Shown: positions 17,665-25,722 of the stretch, piece after piece
Position numbering within the stretch: position 1 is the first letter of the stretch
Layout of the letters: each line of letters opens with the position of its first letter
Source: Nocardia miyunensis NBRC 108239
GTDB lineage: Bacteria; Actinomycetota; Actinomycetes; Mycobacteriales; Mycobacteriaceae
NCBI RefSeq assembly: GCF_001613065.1
Contig: NZ_BDBQ01000090.1
Location: 1 to 64,000 of the forward strand
Reading direction: 5' to 3'
DNA: 64,000 nucleotides
Translations under genes and position numbers: made by a program
Notes under the pieces: generated by a model
Database searches by the model: none
What the model was told of the DNA's origin: nothing
The model's input: the letters and a program-made list of their open reading frames with translations, nothing else

Positions 17665-18723
17665 TTGAGTACCTACCGAATCGCGACCATCCCCGGCGAT
17701 GGCATCGGGGTCGACGTGACCGCCGAGGCGGTGCGCGTCGTGGACGCCGTGCTGCCCGGCATCGCGTGGACCGAATTCGACTACTCGTGCGAGAACTACC
17801 TGCGCACGGGATCGATGATGCCGCCGGACGGTCCGGTCCGGCTGGCCGGATTCAACGCGATTCTGCTGGGCGCGGTGGGCTTTCCGGGAGTGCCGGACCA
17901 TATCTCCCTGTGGGGCTTGCTGATTCCGCTGCGCCGCGCCTTCGGACAGTACGTGAATCTGCGTCCGGTGCGTCTGCTGCCGGGCACCGAATCGGCGTTG
18001 CGCGAGCGCACCGCGGCGGATCTGGACATTCTGATCGTCCGGGAGAATTCCGAGGGCGAGTACTCCGAGATCGGCGGCATCCACAATCCGGGCCGCCCGG
18101 AGGAATTCGTGCTACAGGAGTCGGTGTTCACCCGCGCGGGGTGTGAGCGCATCATCCGATACGGCTTCGAACAGGCGGCCGCGCGCGGTGGACGGTTGTG
18201 CTCGGCCACGAAATCCAATGGCCTGATTCACTCGATGCCCTACTGGGACAGCGTCTTCGAGCGGATCGCCGCCGAATTCCCGACCGTGCAGACCCGGCAG
18301 ATGCACGTCGACGCGCTAGCCGCGGAGATCGTGCTGCATCCGGATCGCCTGGACGTGATCGTCGGGTCGAACCTGTTCGGCGACATCCTCTCCGACCTGG
18401 CCGCGGCCGTCACCGGCGGACTCGGGCTGGCCCCGTCGGGCAATATCAACCCACAGCGCGATACGCCCTCGATGTTCGAGGCGGTGCACGGCAGCGCACC
18501 CGATATCGCCGGACAGGGGATCGCCAACCCGGTCGCCCAGATCCTCGCCGCCGCAATGATGCTCGATCATCTGGGGGAGAGCGCGGCCGCGGCCGCCATC
18601 GACCGCGCGGTCTGCGATGTGCTGGCCGAGGGCGCGGTCCGCACCCCGGATCTCGGCGGAACCAGCACCACGGCCGACGTCGGCACAGCGATCGCGGAAC
18701 GCGCGATGAGCCTGATTCCCTGA
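17665..18723 (+). CDS. Tartrate / D-malate dehydrogenase-type beta-decarboxylating dehydrogenase
   Basis: 352-residue member of the isocitrate/isopropylmalate dehydrogenase family, most like tartrate and D-malate dehydrogenases (TtuC/DmlA). IATIPGDGIGVDVTAEAVRV opens it; ENSEGEYSEIGG, the Lys of SATKSNGLIHSM, metal site Asp in VGSNLFGDILSDLAA and the adenine-binding VHGSAPDIAG are present. Start TTG 17665 has GAGGGAG 7 nt upstream. It follows the aldehyde dehydrogenase by 52 nt. An NAD-dependent oxidation of a C4 2-hydroxy dicarboxylate fits the two isomerase-like enzymes in the cluster. Confidence 0.9.
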   Translation: MSTYRIATIPGDGIGVDVTAEAVRVVDAVLPGIAWTEFDYSCENYLRTGSMMPPDGPVRLAGFNAILLGAVGFPGVPDHISLWGLLIPLRRAFGQYVNLRPVRLLPGTESALRERTAADLDILIVRENSEGEYSEIGGIHNPGRPEEFVLQESVFTRAGCERIIRYGFEQAAARGGRLCSATKSNGLIHSMPYWDSVFERIAAEFPTVQTRQMHVDALAAEIVLHPDRLDVIVGSNLFGDILSDLAAAVTGGLGLAPSGNINPQRDTPSMFEAVHGSAPDIAGQGIANPVAQILAAAMMLDHLGESAAAAAIDRAVCDVLAEGAVRTPDLGGTSTTADVGTAIAERAMSLIP

Positions 18724-18744
18724 CCCTCGCAACTGATTTCGGCC

Positions 18745-18774
18745 GATGAACCGTCGCGATCGCGACGGTTCATC
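18745..18774. terminator. Perfect 30-bp palindrome between convergent genes
   Basis: GATGAACCGTCGCG and its exact reverse complement are joined with only AT between them. It sits 21 nt after the tartrate dehydrogenase stop and 69 nt from the stop of the facing gene, so a bidirectional terminator is the simplest reading. Confidence 0.7.
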
Positions 18775-18843
18775 GGGTGTCCGGGCGATGCCGCTGTCGG
18801 TGCGTCCAGCGGCCCGAGTGCTGCCTCGCCCTGACGGGGCCGG

Positions 18844-19242
18844 TCAGTCCGTCGCGATGTCGGCGAGGAAGAGCTTGACCCGGGCCCCGGCGATCCGGGC
18901 GACGAGTGGCAGCCCGGGACCGGCATCCTCGCGATCGACGATGCGCGGGTTGACGATTCGCTGCCGGCGGCCGAGGCTTCGCACCTCGGCCTCACCGGCG
19001 GCGAGCACGTTCTTCACCCAGTCGGTGCGGCCGTGTCCCAGGCCCACGCAGAGTTTGCCGTCGAAGCGGAAGGCGTTGACCGGCGTCGAATACGTCCGGC
19101 CGGACTTGCGTCCCCGATGCTCGACGACGGCGAACCACGGAAGGTACGGGGCCAGCGGGCGTATCACCGGATTCACGTACCGGGTCTGGATGCGATCCAG
19201 CCATTCCGGGAACATGCTGATCTCACGGTCGGGCGTAGGCAT
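18844..19242 (-). CDS. Deazaflavin (F420)-dependent nitroreductase-family protein
   Basis: 132-residue protein of the Ddn/FDOR-B family. It has the typical opening amphipathic helix, then PYLPWFAVVEHRGRKSGR and TYSTPVNAFRFDG, the split-barrel strands that bind F420 or a related deazaflavin. Start ATG (19240-19242) has AGGAGTGAGC upstream. Substrate unknown; mycobacterial relatives reduce quinones and nitroimidazoles. It may share transcription with the upstream small exported protein gene but a 301-nt gap separates them. Confidence 0.85.
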   Translation of the reverse strand: MPTPDREISMFPEWLDRIQTRYVNPVIRPLAPYLPWFAVVEHRGRKSGRTYSTPVNAFRFDGKLCVGLGHGRTDWVKNVLAAGEAEVRSLGRRQRIVNPRIVDREDAGPGLPLVARIAGARVKLFLADIATD

Positions 19243-19543
19243 GTGCTCACTCCTGGAGTGCGGGCGCGGGCGGCCGCGCTGGATTGTCGATTCCGATGAA
19301 GATATGGCAGATCCATCCCGTCCGCAGCACCGAATACCTGATGGTGTTCGGTGGCTGCCTACGGGCCTGCCGGCCACTATCTCGGATACGACCGCCGCCG
19401 GTTGCTCGATGAGCATCTGAGCCGCTTTCGGGCGCCGGCGGCGGCGAGTCCCGTCGCCGATTCGCAGATGGCGCAGCATGATTCCCGCGATACATCGATC
19501 ACCCGCATCCCCTCGGCAAATATTGAGATTGCCCGGGGCCGAC
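19243..19543. other. 301-nt gap with no gene seen
   Basis: Between the F420-type reductase start and the stop of the small exported protein gene. Open frames here lack a coding look and family resemblance. It should contain the reductase promoter; no clear -35/-10 pair was picked out. Confidence 0.5.
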
Positions 19544-19747
19544 TCAGCGGTGCTGTCCCGGCAGCACCACCGGGCCGTGCCCGCCGATGCACGTCCAACG
19601 CCCGTTCTGCTCGTGCGGGAACTGCCACGGCGTATGGCAGTGCAGGGTCGGCGGGGGAGCGGGAATCGTGGGCGCCGCTACGGCAGTTCCCGCGACACCG
19701 AAGGCGCCGGCAACACCCAGCAGCACAGCGACGGTTCGACGACTCAT
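19544..19747 (-). CDS. Small exported protein, unknown function
   Basis: 67 residues: a signal peptide (MSRRTVAVLLGVAGAFGVAG then TAVAA) with cleavage likely after AVAA, leaving a ~43-residue mature peptide rich in Pro, His and Trp with two Cys (LHCHTPW and WTCIGGHG) that could form a disulfide. Start ATG 19747 has CGATATGAG-type weak ribosome-binding sequence. I do not recognise the family; proteins of this size and style are common and uncharacterised in Nocardia. Confidence 0.6.
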   Translation of the reverse strand: MSRRTVAVLLGVAGAFGVAGTAVAAPTIPAPPPTLHCHTPWQFPHEQNGRWTCIGGHGPVVLPGQHR

Positions 19748-19802
19748 ATCGGAGATGTCGTCCGTGGAACGTTCTTCGTTTCCCGTGCCGGTGACCGATC
19801 GT

Positions 19803-20576
19803 TCAGGACGTGAGCCAGATGGCTTCGGCGGCAGGACTACCCAGATCCACGGTCTGATCACCGATCCGGACCGCGATGGTGCCCGCGAAATCCCGGCGCT
19901 CCACCACTGCGATCGGCGTATCCAGCGCGATCCCGACCGAGTCGAAATACCGCAGCATGGCCGGATCGAAGTCGGAAATCCTTGCCACGCGGCCGTTTTC
20001 ACCGGCCTGGAAATCGCTGAGCTGACGCGCGGGCGGGGTGGGCACCGCGCCGTCCACCGAGGGGATCGGGTCGCCGTGCGGATCGCGGTCCGGGTGGCCG
20101 AGTTTGGTGTCGATGCGTTCCATCAGCGTCTCGGAGACCGCGTGCTCGAGCACCTCGGCCTCGTCGTGCACCTCGTCCCAGCCGTAGCCGAGCTCGTTGA
20201 CCAGGAACGTCTCGATCAGCCGATGCCGCCGCACCATCGTGATGGCCGCGCGGCGGCCCTCCTCGGTCAGCGTGATCGCCCCGTAGCGGGCATGTTCGAC
20301 CAGACCCTGATCGGCGAGTTTGCGCACCGCCTCGGAGACCGTGGACGCCGAGACGCCGATACGTTCGGCCAGCAGTTTGGTCGTCACCTTCTCCTGCGAC
20401 CACTCCTGCGCGGTCCAGATCACCTTGAGATAGTCCTGCGCGACCGAGGACAGCACCGGCGCGATACTTCCCCCGGCGGCGGACCCGGCCTCGGCGTGCG
20501 GGGAATCCTGGGATACCGGCGACGCTGCGGGGTCGACGAGCTCACGTCGGGTGGCGATATCTCGTTTTCCGGGCAC
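19803..20576 (-). CDS. mntR: DtxR/MntR-family metal-dependent repressor (SirR-like)
   Basis: 257-residue iron/manganese-sensing repressor. Residues ~45-105 are the DtxR winged helix (YLKVIWTAQEWSQEKVTTKL, VSASTVSEAVRKLADQGLV); the dimer/metal domain has HRLIETFLVNELGYGWDEVH and EAEVLEHAVSETLMERID with the expected Glu/His/Asp ligands; a C-terminal SH3-like FeoA domain ends it. M. tuberculosis has its MntR-type sirR (Rv2788) at the same place near ribF. Start GTG 20576 is tentative: the ~40-residue leader is poorly conserved. Divergent from ribF. Confidence 0.9.
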   Translation of the reverse strand: MPGKRDIATRRELVDPAASPVSQDSPHAEAGSAAGGSIAPVLSSVAQDYLKVIWTAQEWSQEKVTTKLLAERIGVSASTVSEAVRKLADQGLVEHARYGAITLTEEGRRAAITMVRRHRLIETFLVNELGYGWDEVHDEAEVLEHAVSETLMERIDTKLGHPDRDPHGDPIPSVDGAVPTPPARQLSDFQAGENGRVARISDFDPAMLRYFDSVGIALDTPIAVVERRDFAGTIAVRIGDQTVDLGSPAAEAIWLTS

Positions 20577-20753
20577 ATATCGAGCTTAGCCGGGCAGGTC
20601 GCAACCACCGAGCCGCAGCGGTGCTGGTGGGTGAGCGGGCGACTCCGCCGAGATGACGTGAGCGTGACGCCCGACGGATCTGTGCCCTGCGCGGCTGTGA
20701 ACATCCACACCGCGGAATGCCCGTCACGAGCGGGCGTGACTAGGCTGCAGGCT

Positions 20754-21722
20754 GTGCAGAGATGGCGAAGTCTCGAGGAGATGCCCGCTGACTGGGGCCG
20801 ATGTGTCCTGACCATCGGGGTGTTCGACGGCGTGCACCGCGGTCATGCCCAGTTGATCGGCCGTGCCGTGAAATCCGCCGCCGTGCGCGGTGTCCCCTCG
20901 GTCCTGATGACCTTCGATCCGCACCCGATGGAGGTGGTCCGTCCGGGTTCGCATCCGGCGCAGCTGACCACGCTGACCCGTCGCGCGGACCTGGTCGAGG
21001 AACTCGGCGTCGACGTGTTCTGCGTGATGCCCTTCACCCACGAGTTCATGAAGCTCACCCCGGCGCGTTACGTGCACGATCTGCTGGTGGAGAAGCTGCA
21101 CGTGTGCGAGGTCGTGGTCGGCGACAATTTCACCTTCGGCAAGAAGGCCGCGGGCACCGTGGCGACCATGCAGGAACTGGGCGGGCGTTTCGGCTTCGAG
21201 GTCGACGGGGTCAAACTGGTCGGCGAACACGCAGTCACCTTCTCCTCCACCTACATTCGCGCCTGCGTCGACGCCGGTGACATGGCCGCCGCCGCCGAGG
21301 CGCTGGGCCGCCCGCATCGCCTCGAGGGCGTCATCGTGCACGGTGACGGCCGGGGCCGCGATCTGGGTTATCCGACCGCCAACGTGGCGCCGCCCATGCA
21401 CGCGGCCATCCCCGCCGACGGCGTGTACGCCGGATGGTTCACCGTGCTGACCCCCGGCGCGATCGTCGGCACGACCCAGCCCGGCAAGCGCATGATGGCG
21501 GCGATCTCGGTCGGCACCAACCCGACCTTCTCCGGCCGCACCCGCACCGTGGAGGCGTTCGTCCTGGACACCGACGCGGATCTGTACGGACAGCACGTCG
21601 CGGTGGATTTCGTGGAGCATCTGCGCCCGATGCGCGCCTTCGCCTCGATCGACGAGCTCACCGCCGAGATCGCCCGCGACGTGGACCGCACCCGCGAACT
21701 GCTCGCCGAACCCGGGCGGTAG
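20754..21722 (+). CDS. ribF: Bifunctional riboflavin kinase / FAD synthetase
   Basis: Phosphorylates riboflavin to FMN and adenylates FMN to FAD. 322 residues. FAD synthetase N-domain: GVFDGVHRGHAQLIG with the HxGH-like site, VGDNFTFGKKAAG and TFSSTYIR; riboflavin kinase C-domain: GDGRGRDLGYPTANV and the later EAFVLD segment with the catalytic Glu. Start GTG 20754 is set by the family N-terminus VQRWRSLEEMP; the frame is open far upstream but overlaps mntR. Backbone gene syntenic with Rv2786c. Confidence 0.96.
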   Translation: MQRWRSLEEMPADWGRCVLTIGVFDGVHRGHAQLIGRAVKSAAVRGVPSVLMTFDPHPMEVVRPGSHPAQLTTLTRRADLVEELGVDVFCVMPFTHEFMKLTPARYVHDLLVEKLHVCEVVVGDNFTFGKKAAGTVATMQELGGRFGFEVDGVKLVGEHAVTFSSTYIRACVDAGDMAAAAEALGRPHRLEGVIVHGDGRGRDLGYPTANVAPPMHAAIPADGVYAGWFTVLTPGAIVGTTQPGKRMMAAISVGTNPTFSGRTRTVEAFVLDTDADLYGQHVAVDFVEHLRPMRAFASIDELTAEIARDVDRTRELLAEPGR

Positions 21723-21737
21723 TCCGGCGAAACCTGT

Positions 21738-22556
21738 TCAGTCCGAGATGAATTCGGCAATGTCGGCATTGAGTTCGGCCGCGTGCGTGACGTACAGCCC
21801 GTGCCCGGCGGTCGGATACTCCTTCAGCACGCCGTCCTTCAGCAGTTGCACCGCGACCCGGCTGGTCGGCTCGATCGGGATCGACTGATCCGCCAGGCCG
21901 TGCAGCAGCAGGACCGGAAGGGTGATCTCCGCCAGATCCGGACGCAGATCGGACTCGCCGATCGCGCGCTGCATAGTCGTCGCGGCCCACGGTGCGGTCG
22001 CCAGACAGCGCCGGACCTCCTGGTCGATGAGTGCCGGGGACACGTCGTTACCCAGGTGGGTCGCGAAATAGCCCTGGGCCCGATCTGTCATCCACTTGGC
22101 CCGGTCGGCGGCCAGCGCCGCGATGGACGCGTCGATCGCGGCCTGCGGAATACCGGCGGGATGGTCCTGGCTCCAGCTCAGCTTCGGCGCCGCCGCGGCC
22201 ACCAGCACCAGTCGGCGAATCCGGTCCTGACCGTGCCGAGCCAGGTAGTGCACCGCCTCGGCGCCGCCGCCGGAGTGCCCGATCAGCACCGCGTCGCGGA
22301 TGTCGAGGTGTTCCAGCAGGGCGGCGACGTCGTCGGCGCGGGTGTCGTTGTCGTAGCCGCCGGACGGCCGGTCGGAGCGGCCGTGCCCGCGGCGGTCGAG
22401 CAGGATGCACCGGTAGCCCCGCTCGACGAAGTACGGCACCTGGTGTTCCCACATATCGGTGTTGAGCGACCATCCGGCCAGGAACACGATCGGCGTCCCC
22501 GATCCGTACACCTCGTACGCGAGGGTGGTGTTGTCGGTGGTCTGGAAGTACGGCAT
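21738..22556 (-). CDS. Alpha/beta hydrolase
   Basis: 272-residue alpha/beta-hydrolase of the haloperoxidase/esterase type. Nucleophile elbow GHSGGG (Ser ~96), oxyanion region FLAGWSLNTDMW, acid Asp in LLLHGLADQSIP and His in TAGHGLYVTH form a full triad. The start ATG 22556 has AGGAGACGACG upstream. Convergent with ribF with a 15-nt gap and divergent from rpsO. Substrate unknown. Confidence 0.88.
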   Translation of the reverse strand: MPYFQTTDNTTLAYEVYGSGTPIVFLAGWSLNTDMWEHQVPYFVERGYRCILLDRRGHGRSDRPSGGYDNDTRADDVAALLEHLDIRDAVLIGHSGGGAEAVHYLARHGQDRIRRLVLVAAAAPKLSWSQDHPAGIPQAAIDASIAALAADRAKWMTDRAQGYFATHLGNDVSPALIDQEVRRCLATAPWAATTMQRAIGESDLRPDLAEITLPVLLLHGLADQSIPIEPTSRVAVQLLKDGVLKEYPTAGHGLYVTHAAELNADIAEFISD

Positions 22557-22789
22557 CGTCGTCTCCTGTTCTGTGGTGTGCCACCGATATTCGCGGTCGG
22601 AGGGAATGAACGCGATTACCCGCGGGGTAATGCGTCCGGGGCGGGCGTGGCGGTGACCGCCTGGCCGATTCGGATCGGCGCAGGTGATCCGGTATGCTGG
22701 CTCGTCGGGTTCGCTGCGGTTCGCGGTGGCGCCCGCCCGGGATCTCCTCCCGGTTCCTCGAGCGCGGACTGAAACATCAGGAGTGATTC

Positions 22790-23059
22790 GTGGCTCTGAC
22801 CACCGAGCAGAAGTCGGCCATCCTCAAGGAGTACGGCCTGCACGAGAAGGACACCGGTTCGCCGGAGGCCCAGATCGCGCTGCTGTCCAAGCGGATCTCC
22901 GACCTCACCGAGCACCTGAAGGTGCACAAGCACGACCACCACACCCGGCACGGCCTGCTGGCCCTGATCGGTCGTCGTCGTCGCCTGTCGAAGTACCTGC
23001 AGGCCAAGGACATCGAGCGTTACCGCTCGCTGATCGAGCGTCTGGGCCTGCGTCGCTAG
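22790..23059 (+). CDS. rpsO: 30S ribosomal protein S15
   Basis: 89-residue primary 16S rRNA-binding protein of the 30S platform. Sequence is canonical: SPEAQIALLSKRISDLTEHL and KHDHHTRHGLLALIGRRRRL. GTG start with TCAGGAGTGATTC upstream. Upstream 233 nt carries its promoter (a TATGCT-like -10 near 22691 is possible). The 382-nt spacer to pnp contains a hairpin and a structured leader. S15 and PNPase are conserved neighbours in most bacteria. Confidence 0.98.
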   Translation: MALTTEQKSAILKEYGLHEKDTGSPEAQIALLSKRISDLTEHLKVHKHDHHTRHGLLALIGRRRRLSKYLQAKDIERYRSLIERLGLRR

Positions 23060-23089
23060 AGCGACACATCGAGGCACTTGACAAAGCAG

Positions 23090-23120
23090 CCGACGGGGAG
23101 GCTTACAATCTCCCCGTCGG
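23090..23120. terminator. Intergenic rpsO-pnp hairpin with overlapping promoter-like boxes
   Basis: Perfect 11-bp stem, 23090-23100 with 23110-23120, nine-base loop GCTTACAAT, starting 31 nt after the rpsO stop. No T-run follows. TTGACA lies at 23078-23083 and TACAAT at 23104-23109, but the 20-nt spacing is long for a sigma-70-type promoter. In E. coli and Streptomyces the rpsO-pnp spacer hairpin is an RNase III processing site for PNPase autoregulation; this stem could be the counterpart, or a terminator. Confidence 0.5.
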
Positions 23121-23299
23121 CTGGTCGTGTATGCGGACCTTCGGGTTCTCGGCACGGCGGTGCCACATGCCGTATGCATCCGTCCGCGTGGCGTCGGTCC
23201 TCGGTAGTGGCCTTTCGGCAGGAGCGATTCCGCCGTGGGGCTTCGATCGATGGCCGCCTCCGCGTCGCCGCTTCCAAGGGGGAACCGGTCGGATGTGCG

Positions 23300-23441
23300 C
23301 GTAGCAGCCAGGAGGGCTGTGGCGCGCCCAAGCCTTGGGTACGGCCGATCCCTCCGCCGGGGAAAACGGCTGAGGGACCACATAGCCGGATCGCGCTCAG
23401 GTGCGCTGGATCCGGCGAAGACGAGAGGTTGAGAAGAGAAA
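23300..23441 (+). ncRNA. Structured pnp leader (Actino-pnp RNA motif candidate)
   Basis: Four hairpins follow each other directly before pnp: 23305-23319 (CAGCC/GGCTG), 23327-23339 (CCCAA/TTGGG), 23349-23377 (TCCCTC/GAGGGA with an inner GCCG/CGGC stem and a GGGAAAA loop) and 23385-23416 (GCCGGAT/ATCCGGC). A conserved RNA called Actino-pnp is known in front of exoribonuclease genes in Actinobacteria; position and the string of stems fit, though I matched it from memory and not to a covariance model. It probably serves feedback control of PNPase. Confidence 0.6.
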
Positions 23442-25712
23442 ATGACAGACACAGTGAGCTCGGCCGTCGAGGTCGAACCGGGTGTGTTCGAGTCGGTCGC
23501 ACTGATCGACAACGGGTCGTTCGGCACCCGCACCGTCCGGTTCGAGACCGGACGTCTCGCCAAGCAGGCCGCCGGTTCGGTCGTGGCCTACCTGGATGAC
23601 GAGACCATGTTGCTCTCGGCCACCACGGCCGGTAAGCAGCCCAAGGACCAGTTCGATTTCTTCCCGCTGACGGTGGACGTCGAAGAGCGCATGTACGCGG
23701 CGGGCCGCATCCCCGGCTCGTTCTTCCGTCGCGAGGGCCGTCCCTCCACGGACGCGATCCTGACCTGCCGCCTGATCGACCGCCCGCTGCGCCCGTCGTT
23801 CGTCGACGGTCTGCGCAACGAGATCCAGGTCGTCGTGACGGTCATGTCGCTGGATCCCAAGGATCTGTACGACGTGGTCGCCATCAACGCGGCCTCGGCG
23901 TCGACGCAGATCTCCGGGCTGCCGTTCTCGGGCCCGGTCGGTGGCGTGCGGGTCGCGCTCATCGAGGGCCAGTGGGTGGCATTCCCGACCGTCGAGCAGC
24001 TTGAGGACGCCGTGTTCGACATGGTCGTCGCGGGCCGGGTCGTCGACGGTGACGTCGCGATCATGATGGTCGAGGCCGAGGCCACCGACAAGGTCATCGC
24101 GTTGATCGAGGAGGGTGCCCAGGCGCCCACGGAAACCGTTGTGGCAGAAGGGCTCGAGGCGGCAAAGCCGTTCATCGCCCGGCTGTGCCGCGCGCAGCAG
24201 GACCTGGCGACGCTGGCTGCCAAGCCCACCGAGGAGTTCCCGCTCTTCCCGCCGTACGGCGAGGACGTGTACGCCGCAGTCGAGGGCACCGCGAAGCGTG
24301 AGCTGAACGAGGCGCTGTCCATCCCGGGCAAGCAGGAGCGCGACGACAAGACCGACGAGATCAAGCTGGCCGTGCTGTCCAGCCTCGCCGGAGACTTCGA
24401 GGGCCGCGAGAAGGAGATCGGCGCGGCGTTCCGCTCGGTCACCAAAAAGCTTGTGCGCCAGCGCATCCTGTCCGACGGCTTCCGCATCGACGGTCGCGGC
24501 CTGGCGGATATCCGCGCGCTGTCGGCCGAGGTCGCGGTGGTTCCGCGGGCGCACGGTTCGGCGCTGTTCGAGCGCGGTGAGACCCAGATCCTGGGCGTCA
24601 CCACCCTCGACATGGTGAAGATGGCCCAGCAGGTCGACTCGCTCGGCCCGGAGACCAGCAAGCGCTACATGCACCACTACAACTTCCCGCCGTTCTCCAC
24701 CGGTGAGACCGGTCGCGTCGGCTCGCCGAAGCGTCGCGAGATCGGCCACGGCGCCCTGGCCGAGCGCGCGCTGGTGCCGGTGCTGCCCTCGCAGGAGGAG
24801 TTCCCGTACGCCATCCGTCAGGTCTCGGAAGCGTTGGGCTCCAACGGTTCCACCTCGATGGGTTCGGTCTGCGCCTCGACCCTGGCGCTGCTGAACGCCG
24901 GTGTGCCGCTGAAGTCCCCGGTCGCGGGCATCGCGATGGGCCTGGTCTCCGACGAGGTCACCAACGAGTCCGGTCAGAGCGAGACCCGCTATGTCGCGCT
25001 GACCGACATCCTCGGCGCGGAGGATGCCTTCGGCGACATGGACTTCAAGGTCGCGGGCACCCGGGACTTCGTCACCGCGTTGCAGCTGGACACCAAGCTC
25101 GACGGCATCCCGTCCAAGGTGCTGGCCGGTGCGCTGAACCAGGCTCGCGACGCGCGCCTGACCATCCTGGACGTGATGGCCGAGGCCATCGCCAGCCCGG
25201 ACGAGATGAGCCCCTACGCCCCGCGCGTCACCGCGATCAAGATCCCGGTCGACAAGATCGGCGAGGTGATCGGACCCAAGGGCAAGGTGATCAACCAGAT
25301 CACCGAGGACACCGGCGCGAACATCTCCATCGAGGACGACGGCACGGTGTTCGTCGGCGCGACCGACGGCCCGTCGGCGCAGGCCGCGATCGACGCGATC
25401 AACGCCATCGCGAACCCGCAGCTGCCGAAGGTCGGCGAGCGTTTCCTGGGCACGGTCGTCAAGACCACCGCCTTCGGCGCGTTCGTCTCGCTGCTGCCGG
25501 GCCGCGACGGTCTGGTGCACATCTCCAAGCTGGGCAACGGCAAGCGCGTGGGCAAGGTCGAGGACGTGGTGAACGTCGGCGACAAGCTGCGCGTGGAGAT
25601 CGCCGACATCGACAACCGCGGCAAGATCTCCCTCGTCCCCGTCGAGGAGGAAGAGGCGGCCGAGGCCCCCGCTGCCGACGAGAGTGCTGCGGTCGAGGCC
25701 GGTGCCGAGTAA
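23442..25712 (+). CDS. pnp: Polyribonucleotide nucleotidyltransferase (PNPase)
   Basis: 3'-to-5' phosphorolytic exoribonuclease and RNA-tailing enzyme of the degradosome. 756 residues: two RNase PH domains (first with FFRREGRPSTDAIL, second catalytic with GSNGSTSMGSVCASTLALLN), then a KH domain (DKIGEVIGPKGKVINQI) and an S1 domain (GAFVSLLPGRDGLVHISKL), and a short acidic Ala/Glu tail. ATG 23442 follows GAGAAGAGAA. Preceded by a structured leader; the next gene, pepR, starts 10 nt downstream and is likely co-transcribed. Confidence 0.98.
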   Translation: MTDTVSSAVEVEPGVFESVALIDNGSFGTRTVRFETGRLAKQAAGSVVAYLDDETMLLSATTAGKQPKDQFDFFPLTVDVEERMYAAGRIPGSFFRREGRPSTDAILTCRLIDRPLRPSFVDGLRNEIQVVVTVMSLDPKDLYDVVAINAASASTQISGLPFSGPVGGVRVALIEGQWVAFPTVEQLEDAVFDMVVAGRVVDGDVAIMMVEAEATDKVIALIEEGAQAPTETVVAEGLEAAKPFIARLCRAQQDLATLAAKPTEEFPLFPPYGEDVYAAVEGTAKRELNEALSIPGKQERDDKTDEIKLAVLSSLAGDFEGREKEIGAAFRSVTKKLVRQRILSDGFRIDGRGLADIRALSAEVAVVPRAHGSALFERGETQILGVTTLDMVKMAQQVDSLGPETSKRYMHHYNFPPFSTGETGRVGSPKRREIGHGALAERALVPVLPSQEEFPYAIRQVSEALGSNGSTSMGSVCASTLALLNAGVPLKSPVAGIAMGLVSDEVTNESGQSETRYVALTDILGAEDAFGDMDFKVAGTRDFVTALQLDTKLDGIPSKVLAGALNQARDARLTILDVMAEAIASPDEMSPYAPRVTAIKIPVDKIGEVIGPKGKVINQITEDTGANISIEDDGTVFVGATDGPSAQAAIDAINAIANPQLPKVGERFLGTVVKTTAFGAFVSLLPGRDGLVHISKLGNGKRVGKVEDVVNVGDKLRVEIADIDNRGKISLVPVEEEEAAEAPAADESAAVEAGAE

Positions 25713-25722
25713 AAACTCTGGT

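Noticed and set aside
23078..23109. TTGACA / TACAAT pair as a strong pnp promoter
   Set aside because: The boxes are good but 20 nt apart instead of 16-18 and overlap a perfect hairpin; kept only as a note on that hairpin.
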